Assembly: GCA_026706895.1 (NCBI GenBank)
Contig: JAPOXW010000006.1
Span: forward strand, 62,001 to 126,000
DNA: 64,000 nt
Direction: 5' to 3'
Source: Gammaproteobacteria bacterium
GTDB taxonomy: Bacteria > Pseudomonadota > Gammaproteobacteria > Poriferisulfidales > Poriferisulfidaceae
Shown here in pieces: positions 41,450 to 49,902 of the stretch. Under the pieces are notes generated by a model, which worked only from the letters and a program-made list of their open reading frames with translations, did no database searches and had not been told where the DNA came from. How positions within the stretch are numbered: position 1 is the stretch's first letter; each line of letters begins with the position of its first letter. Both the position numbers and the translations under genes were made by a program.

Positions 41450-41804
41450 TACACAATTTCTAAATATTGTTCATAGCCCGAATTTAGATTTAGGCGTAGA
41501 TCAAGGTCTCCGCAAGATATTGATAAATAATGTAAATTTTCATGTTTCTGGGAACCTGATGAGCAGTATTACGGCTTTATTGTTTCTGGGCAAAGAATTA
41601 TCGCACGAATTTGTCTGGCTCCTTTGTCCAGAAGGCAGCAATTCTCCACACTACGGGAATTACGATCGCTAAGAACATCTATCGGGCCACCGTAATGCTG
41701 GAACTCCAGCCTGTTGGCTACCAGCCACTACCCTTCAAAAGCCTGTGGAATTTGCCAGACAAACAAACCTCGCATAGAAGACTCTATCGGGAAGGGAGCA
41801 CTGC

Positions 41805-43535
41805 TTAGATGTCTTCAATCAATCCAGCCCATTCTGGAACCTGTTGATCCCGACTGAGTTTCGCACGCTGCAGACAGACCGATTCGAATATCTCCTCAAG
41901 ATCAATGGCACATGGTTCTGCCTGAGTTCGGATTCCCGGTAGGCTTGCAGAAGCCTCTACTAGAAATTTCTCTTGTAAAACAGAGTCGCTCCGGAAATAG
42001 GCTTGATCCCACCATTCCAGAATCCGGTTTTGCGCTTCATCCATAACGGATTCGCTGGGTAGGAAGTTTTTCTTCTTATTCTGATTCACCCTGCGGTTGG
42101 CCGGCATCAGGTTCCAGAGATCACTGCACGACCACACCGACCATGGTAGACAATGATCTATATCCAGCGATTGTTCACGAAGACGGCTCCCGCTCCATAC
42201 GCAGTACAGTCGACGATTTTCTAGAAGACGCATTGCCTGCTCACGGGAAATTTTCACATCCCGCTCCGGGTCGGCCCAAGCCATAACATCCCTGAGCTTT
42301 CTCTCGTCAATGACCCTCCCCTGCTTTTGCGCATACCCGCGCATCATCTCGGCCCACTCCGCTATGACGACCGGTTCCACCCACACCGCATGCTTACGCA
42401 GGGCCTGCCACAAGGATTCTGGAACCCGAGCCTCACCGAAGCTGTATAGATAGGTTTTGTCTAGCCAGACTTCTCTAGGCGAGCGCGTCTTCGCACCCGC
42501 TTTTACCTGGAGAACCGGTTTTCCTTCTTTACCGGGATAGGTCATGTATTTGATCGGCATCTTCCTGATGTTGGCTGCCACATCTCGAAGTGCTTGATGT
42601 ATGAAGGGCCCCTGCTCTTTCCCAAAACGCATCCCGATCCGAAAGTCGAGGTGTGACAGGAGCTCAATTTCTTTATAAGCCGCCTTCACGAAACCAAGTT
42701 TTGGGTTCTTGCTAGGCAACTGGGGGAGTTTTTCTTTTAGAAGTGGTTTATACAGCCGCAGCCAGATCAAGGCTACCAGTCCCATCGGAAGACTAATGCT
42801 TCCGTCGTCATTTGCCCGTGCAATGCCCGGCGCGCCGTCCGCGATCCGGCACAGCGTACGCAGCAGACCCAACTTGTGGGTCGCACTCTTGCTTTGTTTG
42901 AGAATGATGTGGCGAAGGAGCGGCAACTCCCCAGTTCCATCGTCCGGGAAGCGGATTACAAGGTTTGTCCAGCAGATCCCTTCGCGCCCCAAGCCATCTT
43001 CGACCTCGTCTTGGTAAGCTACAAATGCACCATGGTCGCGAGCCAGAGATTCGATCTCTTCCACAGAAACAGCATGAGCTTTCCGGCCCAGAACTTCAGG
43101 ACCGTGGCGCAAGCTGATCGCTAGAGATCCGTCCGGTTTGAGCAGGTTGATGGTTTTCCGGAATGCCCGTTTGCGGTCGGACCGCTCCACGTGCTGCCAC
43201 ACACCATTGATCAGAATCAGGTCGAAAGGTTCCTGCTTGGAGAGCTTACGCAGGCTAGGCAGACTATCGTTACGCCACCGGATGCCAGTCCCAGGATGCC
43301 ACCGCCTGCCCTCCTTGCGCATCTCTGGAGAGGGCTCCACCGCAATCACTTGGTGGTGCAACTCCGAGAGCCAAGCCGCATCCCGTCCACTGCCCGCGCC
43401 AATATCCAGAATCCGCCCGGGGTTTTCTGGCAGGAACCTTTTCAGCCAACCATGAATATCTTCCGCGGCGACCGCCTCGTATTGCTTCGCAGCTTCCCGG
43501 GCGTTTTCTTGGTACCAGCGGGTGGAGTCGAGCAT
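41805..43535 (-). CDS. Class I SAM-dependent methyltransferase fused to C-terminal HNH endonuclease-like domain
   Basis: N-terminus RILDIGAGSGRDAAWLSELHHQVIAVEPSPEMR; C-terminus LYCVWSGSRLREQSLDIDHCLPWSVWSCSDLWNLMPANRRVNQNKKKNFLPS (HNH pattern). Confidence 0.82.
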   Translation of the reverse strand: MLDSTRWYQENAREAAKQYEAVAAEDIHGWLKRFLPENPGRILDIGAGSGRDAAWLSELHHQVIAVEPSPEMRKEGRRWHPGTGIRWRNDSLPSLRKLSKQEPFDLILINGVWQHVERSDRKRAFRKTINLLKPDGSLAISLRHGPEVLGRKAHAVSVEEIESLARDHGAFVAYQDEVEDGLGREGICWTNLVIRFPDDGTGELPLLRHIILKQSKSATHKLGLLRTLCRIADGAPGIARANDDGSISLPMGLVALIWLRLYKPLLKEKLPQLPSKNPKLGFVKAAYKEIELLSHLDFRIGMRFGKEQGPFIHQALRDVAANIRKMPIKYMTYPGKEGKPVLQVKAGAKTRSPREVWLDKTYLYSFGEARVPESLWQALRKHAVWVEPVVIAEWAEMMRGYAQKQGRVIDERKLRDVMAWADPERDVKISREQAMRLLENRRLYCVWSGSRLREQSLDIDHCLPWSVWSCSDLWNLMPANRRVNQNKKKNFLPSESVMDEAQNRILEWWDQAYFRSDSVLQEKFLVEASASLPGIRTQAEPCAIDLEEIFESVCLQRAKLSRDQQVPEWAGLIEDI

Positions 43536-43617
43536 CTAGAAGACAAGCTATCCGAGAAAATCCAACGCGATTTTAGCCTGCCGAGAACCCGTTATTCACA
43601 TTTGATACCATTAGGCT

Positions 43618-43812
43618 ATGAACAAAATGTATAGCCAAGAGGAAAAGTCAGCAATAAAGTACAGCGACTGTCCTTCCTGTAGCCATGATGAACACACTCA
43701 CATTCGCTCGCATTGCAGTGAAAACGGCTGGATTATGATCGCAGTCTGTAATTCATGCGAAAAAGAGTATGAGTTCTATTTTACGGACGAACATGGCAAG
43801 CCGCTCAATTAG
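43618..43812 (+). CDS. Small putative zinc-ribbon protein
   Basis: 64 aa MNKMYSQEEKSAIKYSDCPSCSHDEHTHIRSHCSENGWIMIAVCNSCEKEYEFYF with CPSC...CNSC; divergent from the MTase-HNH gene. Confidence 0.45.
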   Translation: MNKMYSQEEKSAIKYSDCPSCSHDEHTHIRSHCSENGWIMIAVCNSCEKEYEFYFTDEHGKPLN

Positions 43813-43972
43813 CATCCCTAACTCTAATCCTTTCGCACCGAAGCCGGGCTATGATCGTGTGCTTCCCCCAAGTTCCGATCAAGAGAGAAAACCGACATTT
43901 CTAGCTGCTGCCGGGAATTCGCACCGGATGGCTTCCTTGATTTCTTCATGGTTGCGCTCGTAGTCCTCTGCC

Positions 43973-44824
43973 TCACGACAAATCATGAGCCAAAGTCGCC
44001 AGCACCTGGTCGCAGGCCACCAGCCCCCACAGATGCCCGGCCTTCGGGATAACGGTCAAATAGGAACCGGGAAACGTGCGCGAATAAATGAACGCGGCTT
44101 TTGGCACAATCACCTTATCCTCCGCCCCGTGCCAGATCCGCACCGGCACATCCAGCGCAATCGGCGAAGAAGGGCGTTCGCGATAAAAGTTCCTCGCTTC
44201 GAGGGCGGTCGCGCGCCCACTCCAGAGAACCCCGGCAATGCCTTTGGTCAGGCATCGGCGAATTTCCCGATCTTTCAGAGCCTGCCGATCACTGCGATTG
44301 AGACCCGGACCAATCAGGAACCGCGAAAAATTCGGTGCGGCTACCGCGGGAATCGCGATCGCCAAGAACACCAATCGAGCCACCGGGATGCTGACATTCG
44401 CCAGTTTCATCAGAATCCGGTGCCCCGGGCCGGGCTGTACGCCCTGCACGTGCGCACTGACCAGGGTCAAGGCCCGTATCCGATGCGACTCCTGCCTGGC
44501 CACTTCCGCCGCATAGGGACCCCCGCCGGAAAAACCGAGCACCGCAAATTTCTCCACCCCGAGATGATCCAGCAAGGCGACCGCATCCTCAATATGCCCT
44601 GCGAGACTGTGATCGGGGCAGTCATCCGAACCCCCGACACCTGCCCGGTCCGGCGCAATCAGACGCAATCCATGTTTCCGAGCCGAAGTGTCGCCCAGCG
44701 AAAAGATGTGCCGGGTTCCGGGCGTGCCATGCAAACCCAGAACCGCAATGCCATCGGAATCGCCATATTCAGCATAGGCCAGCACCCGCCCATCCGGCAG
44801 CCTCATGCTCAAATTTTCATTCAT
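43973..44824 (-). CDS. Alpha/beta hydrolase
   Basis: LGLHGTPGTRHIFSLGD, VLGFSGGGPYAAEVA (GxSxG), RIWHGAEDKVI, KAGHLWGL. Start ATG 44824 overlaps upstream gene stop. Confidence 0.85.
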   Translation of the reverse strand: MNENLSMRLPDGRVLAYAEYGDSDGIAVLGLHGTPGTRHIFSLGDTSARKHGLRLIAPDRAGVGGSDDCPDHSLAGHIEDAVALLDHLGVEKFAVLGFSGGGPYAAEVARQESHRIRALTLVSAHVQGVQPGPGHRILMKLANVSIPVARLVFLAIAIPAVAAPNFSRFLIGPGLNRSDRQALKDREIRRCLTKGIAGVLWSGRATALEARNFYRERPSSPIALDVPVRIWHGAEDKVIVPKAAFIYSRTFPGSYLTVIPKAGHLWGLVACDQVLATLAHDLS

Positions 44825-45905
44825 CATCGGCCAGGCATTCCAAATGTTTCCTAATCGGCTGGATGACCGGTTCGATCCGCCGGCGCATGACCGATCCCAC
44901 TGCATCGCTGACGCCGAAAATCGGATCCAGCAATCGCTCTCCCACCCGGGCCATACACAACACGGAACGGCGGAGTTCGGAGAGATCAGCATCCTCTTCC
45001 CAAGGCACCCGGGTCGGCAGGGCACAAACTTCCTTTTCCAGTTCATCAAACGAGCGGAACGAGGCGGTAGCACCAGGCAGAACAAATCCTTGCCCGATCG
45101 AGTTCAGCAAAGCCACTACCACGTCCTGATTGGGCGGGCGCGCAAGCGCCTTTCGGACGGCCGCAAGGAAGCCCTGCCCGGACGCATCCAGAGCCCACAG
45201 TAGACGCTGCGCGAGAGGGTCTTTGGAATCTTTGCCGATCGCTGTCCGGGCTTCTTCAAGTTTCGGGTGCGATGGATGCGTTTCCGGCAAGCACTCGGCA
45301 CCAGCCGACAAAAACCCCACCATGTAGGCGGACTGCCTCTGGGCGCGCTGCCACAAGGCAGACCGTCGCTCTTCGGTCAAGGAAGCATGCCGCAGCAGGC
45401 GCTGCAGCGAAGCGATGACATCGCCCGGGCGTTCTTCGAACGGCAGGAACTCAAGGAGAAACTCCACCAGTGTCGCGCCCAGCGTGCTGTCGGCAACCGC
45501 CGGGCTGTCCAGCATCCGTCGGGCATGTTCGGAGATCGGTTCCACCCACCAGGCACGCCGCGCAAGTTCTTCCGTAAGCCCCGGCGCATGCACCACTGCC
45601 GCAACCGCTTCCGGCTCGCCCAGCAGCAGCAACCGCTCCAGCGAACCGTCGCGCGCCTGACCCATCCGGGTCCAGCGCCGGATGTACAGCGGGTAGCCGC
45701 CCGGAGAACCCAGGATCCGGGTGGAAAGCATGGCGCGCACTTCGCGCAGATAGGATTCCGGACGGGTGTTCGGGTGCAACGCCACTCGCGCTTCTCCCTG
45801 GTCGGTCAAAGCCTCCAGGCACATGCGGGACTCATCGATGCGGACCGCCTGCAACGGCTGGGTCAGCAGCACGTTCATGCGCAACAGGTCGGCTTCGGCC
45901 AGCAC
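44817..45905 (-). CDS. DsrS-like protein (sulfur reduction protein DsrS family)
   Basis: LRMNVLLTQPLQAVRIDESRMCLEALTDQGEARVALHPN...LGSPGGYPLYIRRWTRMGQARDGSLERLLLLGEPEAVAAVVHAPGLTEELARRAWWV resembles DsrS as I recall it; not verified by search. Confidence 0.6.
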   Translation of the reverse strand: MLAEADLLRMNVLLTQPLQAVRIDESRMCLEALTDQGEARVALHPNTRPESYLREVRAMLSTRILGSPGGYPLYIRRWTRMGQARDGSLERLLLLGEPEAVAAVVHAPGLTEELARRAWWVEPISEHARRMLDSPAVADSTLGATLVEFLLEFLPFEERPGDVIASLQRLLRHASLTEERRSALWQRAQRQSAYMVGFLSAGAECLPETHPSHPKLEEARTAIGKDSKDPLAQRLLWALDASGQGFLAAVRKALARPPNQDVVVALLNSIGQGFVLPGATASFRSFDELEKEVCALPTRVPWEEDADLSELRRSVLCMARVGERLLDPIFGVSDAVGSVMRRRIEPVIQPIRKHLECLADDE

Positions 45906-45909
45906 CGCG

Positions 45910-47043
45910 TCAGTTCAACTGGATTCTCTCGCCCCACGGCACGGAAGCGCGGCCCTTGACCAGCCACAAAACCGGGTAAGGCGGCTCGGCCTCCGGGTAA
46001 CGGCCCTGGGCATCCGTGAAATACAGCAGCAGGTCCGGCATACGGTCCTGCCCATTGACCCACTCGAAGACCGGACGGAACGAGGTGCCGCCGCCGCCGC
46101 TGACCTTCGTCGGCGGCTCCAGTGTCTCCCAGGGTTCAAAGACTTTCGGACTGTCCGAGGATAACTCCTGGTCACATGCGAGCAACGTGATGCGGGCACG
46201 CAAGGTCCCTTTGATCGCATTCACCTCGCCAACGAACTCCGCGATTTCAGTGTCCGAAACCGAACCGCTGACATCCAACGCAGTGACAAGGTCGACTTCG
46301 CGCCCGCGAAGGCTGGGATAGATCGCAGGCCCTTCCCGGCGCGTGGAAGTCCGCTGGTAACTGTAATCGTCGCGAGCCAATGTGCCGGCATAACGGGCGA
46401 GTAGTTGCCGCCACGGCAGGCGCGGCATCAACTGCGGGGAGAAATGGCGCTCGAAGTTCCCGGATAGCCGCCCGGCCTGCCGGGTCGCGTCCAGGGCGCG
46501 GGAAACCCGGGCCTGCCAAGTCGCCGCCATGGCATTCTGCTTGGCCTGGCTGAGCGGGCGGGGCCCTGCCGCTGAATCTTCTTGTCCCGACGAATCGCCG
46601 TACAGGTGCAGATCCTGGGTCCGCTTGTCCTCCATCTCGTCGAGGCAGGGGTAGATTTCTTCCGCGGTGAGGTCTGCGAACTTGGGTTCGTACAGGGCAC
46701 CTTGGGGAAGTATCATGTCCTCGGCGACCAGCAGGCAATTCGCTGCGTAGTCGCAGGCGACATCCCAGCGCCCGCGCGCCCGGTGTCCTCGCCGATGCAG
46801 GTGAAGCAAGGCGCAATGGAGAGCCTCATGGCACAGCACCGACTGGACTTCCTCGCCGGTCAGGCGGTCGATGTAGGCCGGGTTGTAGTAGAAGCTCTGC
46901 GTGTCGGTGGCCGTGGTGCGGCACCAATCTCCCCCTTCCACCAGCGGCAATTGCAGCACCAGGGCGCCAAGAAAAGGCCGGTCCAGAACCAGCCGGGTGC
47001 GGGCTTGTGCCAGCCGGGTCTTCGCGTCGCGCGTCGCCGGCAT
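45910..47043 (-). CDS. VWA-like domain protein with N-terminal metallopeptidase-like region (DUF2201 type)
   Basis: SVLCHEALHCALLHLHRRG (HExxH) and LVTALDVSGSVSDTEIAEF (MIDAS DxSxS). Confidence 0.82.
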   Translation of the reverse strand: MPATRDAKTRLAQARTRLVLDRPFLGALVLQLPLVEGGDWCRTTATDTQSFYYNPAYIDRLTGEEVQSVLCHEALHCALLHLHRRGHRARGRWDVACDYAANCLLVAEDMILPQGALYEPKFADLTAEEIYPCLDEMEDKRTQDLHLYGDSSGQEDSAAGPRPLSQAKQNAMAATWQARVSRALDATRQAGRLSGNFERHFSPQLMPRLPWRQLLARYAGTLARDDYSYQRTSTRREGPAIYPSLRGREVDLVTALDVSGSVSDTEIAEFVGEVNAIKGTLRARITLLACDQELSSDSPKVFEPWETLEPPTKVSGGGGTSFRPVFEWVNGQDRMPDLLLYFTDAQGRYPEAEPPYPVLWLVKGRASVPWGERIQLN

Positions 47044-48089
47044 CAGTCGTAGACCAGCAGTTCCGCGACTTGATCCGCCCAGGGTTTGAATTCCGGCGCG
47101 CCGAAGACCGCCTCTTCGCCGACCCCTCGCATCAGGTCGCAGACCAGCATGACGCCGATCTCGCGCTGCGGGAACTGTCCGGCGTAGGTCAGGATCGGGC
47201 CCAGCACTGTCTCGAGCTTCGATTCACCATTGGCGCGCACGGCCCGGCCGACCAGCGCGGCGGCGACAGCGTACTGGAGATCCACCGACTCGGGAATCGC
47301 CGTGTCCTTGCCTGCCAGCACGTCGTCCAGATCCGGCAATTCCGCGGCATGCTGCACGAAAGCATGCAACTGCATCCCTGCTGCCGGACCCACGCAGGCC
47401 TGGAGCGCCTCGCCCAGCACCAAGGGATCGGATTCGAACTTGCGCAGTGCCCGATGTGCGAATTCCCAGGATCGCGGAGTAGGAAATGCGCTGGGATTAT
47501 GCTCGGCATCAAAATCGAACAGAAGTTCCGGGCGCAACCGCAGGAAGCCGATCACCCGGTCGTCGATCCCTTCGCCATAGGCCCATTGCACCCAGTCGTC
47601 CAGGTGCACTTCGATCTCGAAGTGCGAGAAGCGGTTGGCCAGCGGCGACGGCATCACGTAGGTCACGCCGCGGTCGCCCTGGCGGTTGCCGGCGGCGAAG
47701 ATGGCCCAGCCGTCCGGAACCTGGTAGTGGCCGAGACGGCGGTCCAGGATCAACTGGTAGGCGGCAGCGGAAACGGTCGGTGCAGCCGAAGTGATTTCAT
47801 CCAGGAACAGGATTCCGTTCGGTCCGTGGCGATCCGTGTTCGGCAGCATGGCCGGAATTGCCCAATCCACCGTATCGTCAACGCGAAAAGGGATTCCGCG
47901 CAGATCGCTCGGTTCCATTTGCGACAGGCGGATGTCGATCATCGGGGCCGCATGGCGGTCGGCGACCTGTGCCACGATCTGCGACTTGCCCACGCCGGGC
48001 GGCCCCCAGATCATGGCCGGCGTATGGTGTCCTTGAGCCGCGCTGCGGAATTCCTCTTCCAGCACCCGGGCGAGTTGGGACGGACGCAT
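47043..48089 (-). CDS. MoxR-family AAA+ ATPase
   Basis: MIWGPPGVGKSQIVAQVADRHAAPMIDIRLSQMEPSDLRGIPF, GILFLDEITSAAPTVSAAAYQLILDRRLGHYQVPDGWAIFAAGNRQGDRG; abuts the VWA gene. Confidence 0.88.
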   Translation of the reverse strand: MRPSQLARVLEEEFRSAAQGHHTPAMIWGPPGVGKSQIVAQVADRHAAPMIDIRLSQMEPSDLRGIPFRVDDTVDWAIPAMLPNTDRHGPNGILFLDEITSAAPTVSAAAYQLILDRRLGHYQVPDGWAIFAAGNRQGDRGVTYVMPSPLANRFSHFEIEVHLDDWVQWAYGEGIDDRVIGFLRLRPELLFDFDAEHNPSAFPTPRSWEFAHRALRKFESDPLVLGEALQACVGPAAGMQLHAFVQHAAELPDLDDVLAGKDTAIPESVDLQYAVAAALVGRAVRANGESKLETVLGPILTYAGQFPQREIGVMLVCDLMRGVGEEAVFGAPEFKPWADQVAELLVYD

Positions 48090-48094
48090 GCCGA

Positions 48095-48520
48095 TCAGAA
48101 CCCGGCTTTCTTGTACAAGGCGCGGGCCCGCTCCGTATCCTGCGGCACCAGCTTCCCTTCCTCGTACATCATGGCCAGCGTGGTCAGGGAGCCCGCCAAA
48201 CCCTGCTCCGCCGCCTTCTCGTACCAGTACACGGCTTTCTCTCCATTCTGTTCAACGCATTCGCCTTCCATGTACATGAACCCCAGACCGTGCTGCGCCA
48301 GCGCCAAGCCCGCCTCGGCCGCTGCAGTCATCCAGGCAAACGCCCGTTCGGCGTCCACCACGCAGCCCAATCCATTCTGGCACATGATCGCGCACCGGTA
48401 CTGGGCCTCCGGCTCCCCTGCCTCGGCCAACGGGGTCAGCAGCTGGAGCGCGCGCGAAAACTGTTTGGACGCGAATGCCGCAATGCCGCTTTGCAGGCTC
48501 AACTGGGTCGATTCGTCCAT
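48095..48520 (-). CDS. Sel1-like/TPR repeat protein
   Basis: AEAGEPEAQYRCAIMCQNGLGCVVDAERAFAWMTAAAEAGLALAQHGLGFMYMEGECVEQNGEKAVYWYEKAAEQGLAGS. Confidence 0.85.
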   Translation of the reverse strand: MDESTQLSLQSGIAAFASKQFSRALQLLTPLAEAGEPEAQYRCAIMCQNGLGCVVDAERAFAWMTAAAEAGLALAQHGLGFMYMEGECVEQNGEKAVYWYEKAAEQGLAGSLTTLAMMYEEGKLVPQDTERARALYKKAGF

Positions 48521-48522
48521 CG

Positions 48523-49617
48523 CTACAGTCCCGCTTCGAAACGTGCCCGTGCCCGACCGCTGTCGATAGCTTCGCAGGCAGTCGGATAATGGCGCCGGAT
48601 GTCCCGGCTGCCGTCGAGATGCGCCAGGATCATCCCCGCCGCATACTGGAGGCTGTCCTTGGCCGGCCCTGCCTGTCCGCCCAACGCCGCAAGCCCGGTC
48701 TCGGCCGCGGCCTGCGCGATATGCTCCGCCGGCATATCCGAATCCGGCAAAGGCACCGCCCGGCTGTCATGCGCGAAATCCAGGTCGTCGGCATGGAAAT
48801 CCCACTCCGTCTCTTCGTCCTTCCCGTGAAGCCCGAACGCCTTTCCGGCCTGCTTGAGCGAAGGGAAGATGCCGCCTTCCACGCCACGCACGATCAATGC
48901 GGAATCGAATCCCGCCGCGCGGGCCAGGTGTGCGTAAACCGGCGGGTAAGGCTTGTGCACGTAACCGGTAACGAGGTGAGTCGCCTCGCGGCCGCGCACC
49001 GGTGCGAGCAGCACCTCCACGGTCGTCAGCACCGGGCGCTTGACGATGCGGGTGCGGAATTCCAGCAACTGGTGCAGAGCGGGGCAGAATTGCGACTGAT
49101 CCACGTAGCCCCAACCGCATTCGGCCTCCCCCACCCGTGCGGCAGCTTCCCGAGTCGGACGATCCACATCCGCCCCACAGGCACGCAAGATTTGCCGCGG
49201 CGTCACCCCGAATTTCGGTCCGACCGTCTCGGCGCCGTGGCAGATCGAAGGTGCCCCGCAGGCGCTCAGTACGGCTGGCAGGAACGCCCCCATCGGCAGC
49301 CCGCGCACGAAACCGTCGTACGGTTCCGCCACGTCCACAACCTGCGCGACGTCCGCCACCTCCGGCACAGTGTGGTCGCGCAACGCCTCGAGCGCCCCGG
49401 TGTTTTCTTCCAGGGTTTCCCGCTTCATGCGCAATGCAATGAAGAAAATCCCCGCTTGCACCGGATCCGCCTGCCCGTCCAGGATCAGGTTCAGCGCGGC
49501 GCGCGCCTCTTCCTGCGGGAGGTCCTTGCTGTACTCGGGTCCGGTCGCAATGCACTGCAGAACGCTGCGCATGAAAGCTTGCGGTTCAGTCTGTGCGGCG
49601 GTGGCCGGATCGCTCAT
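48523..49617 (-). CDS. TrpD2/YbiB-like glycosyl transferase family protein (anthranilate phosphoribosyltransferase-like)
   Basis: LPQEEARAALNLILDGQADPVQAGIFFIALRMKRET...YDGFVRGLPMGAFLPAVLSACGAPSICHGAETVGPKFG. Confidence 0.8.
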   Translation of the reverse strand: MSDPATAAQTEPQAFMRSVLQCIATGPEYSKDLPQEEARAALNLILDGQADPVQAGIFFIALRMKRETLEENTGALEALRDHTVPEVADVAQVVDVAEPYDGFVRGLPMGAFLPAVLSACGAPSICHGAETVGPKFGVTPRQILRACGADVDRPTREAAARVGEAECGWGYVDQSQFCPALHQLLEFRTRIVKRPVLTTVEVLLAPVRGREATHLVTGYVHKPYPPVYAHLARAAGFDSALIVRGVEGGIFPSLKQAGKAFGLHGKDEETEWDFHADDLDFAHDSRAVPLPDSDMPAEHIAQAAAETGLAALGGQAGPAKDSLQYAAGMILAHLDGSRDIRRHYPTACEAIDSGRARARFEAGL

Positions 49618-49630
49618 CGGTACTCGAAAG

Positions 49631-49704
49631 TGGAGCGGGTGAAGGGAATCGAACCCTCGTTATCAGCTTGGGAAGCTGAAGTTCTGCCATTGAACTACAC
49701 CCGC
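49631..49704 (-). tRNA. tRNA-Gly (anticodon CCC)
   Basis: Reverse complement GCGGGTGTAGTTCAATGGCAGAACTTCAGCTTCCCAAGCTGATAACGAGGGTTCGATTCCCTTCACCCGCTCCA: 7-bp acceptor stem, TCAGC-TTCCCAA-GCTGA anticodon arm, T-arm GGTTCGATTCC, encoded CCA. Confidence 0.95.
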
Positions 49705-49768
49705 TTGGAGCCTTATTCTACTTGTTGCACTCCCGAAATACGCATGAGGCCATTATCTTTATTTAGGC

Positions 49769-49881
49769 GATAAATCATAATAACAGGTTCTCTTATTTTG
49801 ATTTACGTAATAACTCGCCGTAAAAGGGGTTGTTATTATTATTTATACGTGAAATAATAATAATGGATTTGGTTATTTTGA
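49769..49881. repeat. AT-rich operator-like repeats upstream of fic
   Basis: Inverted repeat GATAAATCATAATAACA (49769-49785) / TGTTATTATTATTTATA (49831-49847); direct repeat ATAATAA..TTATTTTGA at 49777-49801 and 49857-49881 (80-bp period). Confidence 0.6.
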
Positions 49882-49902
49882 CTTCTGCAACAAGGAAGAG
49901 CC

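Larger units (their letters stand above)
36740..43960. other. AT-rich accessory (defence-like) island
   Basis: Marked drop in GC (strongest 36.75-41.8 kb) relative to flanking GC-rich housekeeping genes; gene content is methyltransferases, kinase-NTPase, HNH nuclease and uncharacterised proteins. Boundaries approximate; no integrase or terminal repeats seen. Confidence 0.7.

Noticed and set aside
40325-43535. Classical type II restriction-modification pair (MTase 40325-41449 with HNH 41805-43535)
   Set aside because: The HNH protein has its own non-DNA-type MTase domain and is separated by 355 bp, whereas the DNA MTase is tightly coupled to the kinase-NTPase; kept as a hypothesis but not called.
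36740-43960. Prophage or integrative element
   Set aside because: No integrase, transposase, structural phage genes, or terminal repeats detected; treated as a defence-like island only.
49741-49900. Possible CRISPR-like array upstream of fic
   Set aside because: Only two or three imperfect AT-rich repeats with overlapping inverted and direct character; no regular spacer-repeat structure and no cas genes.
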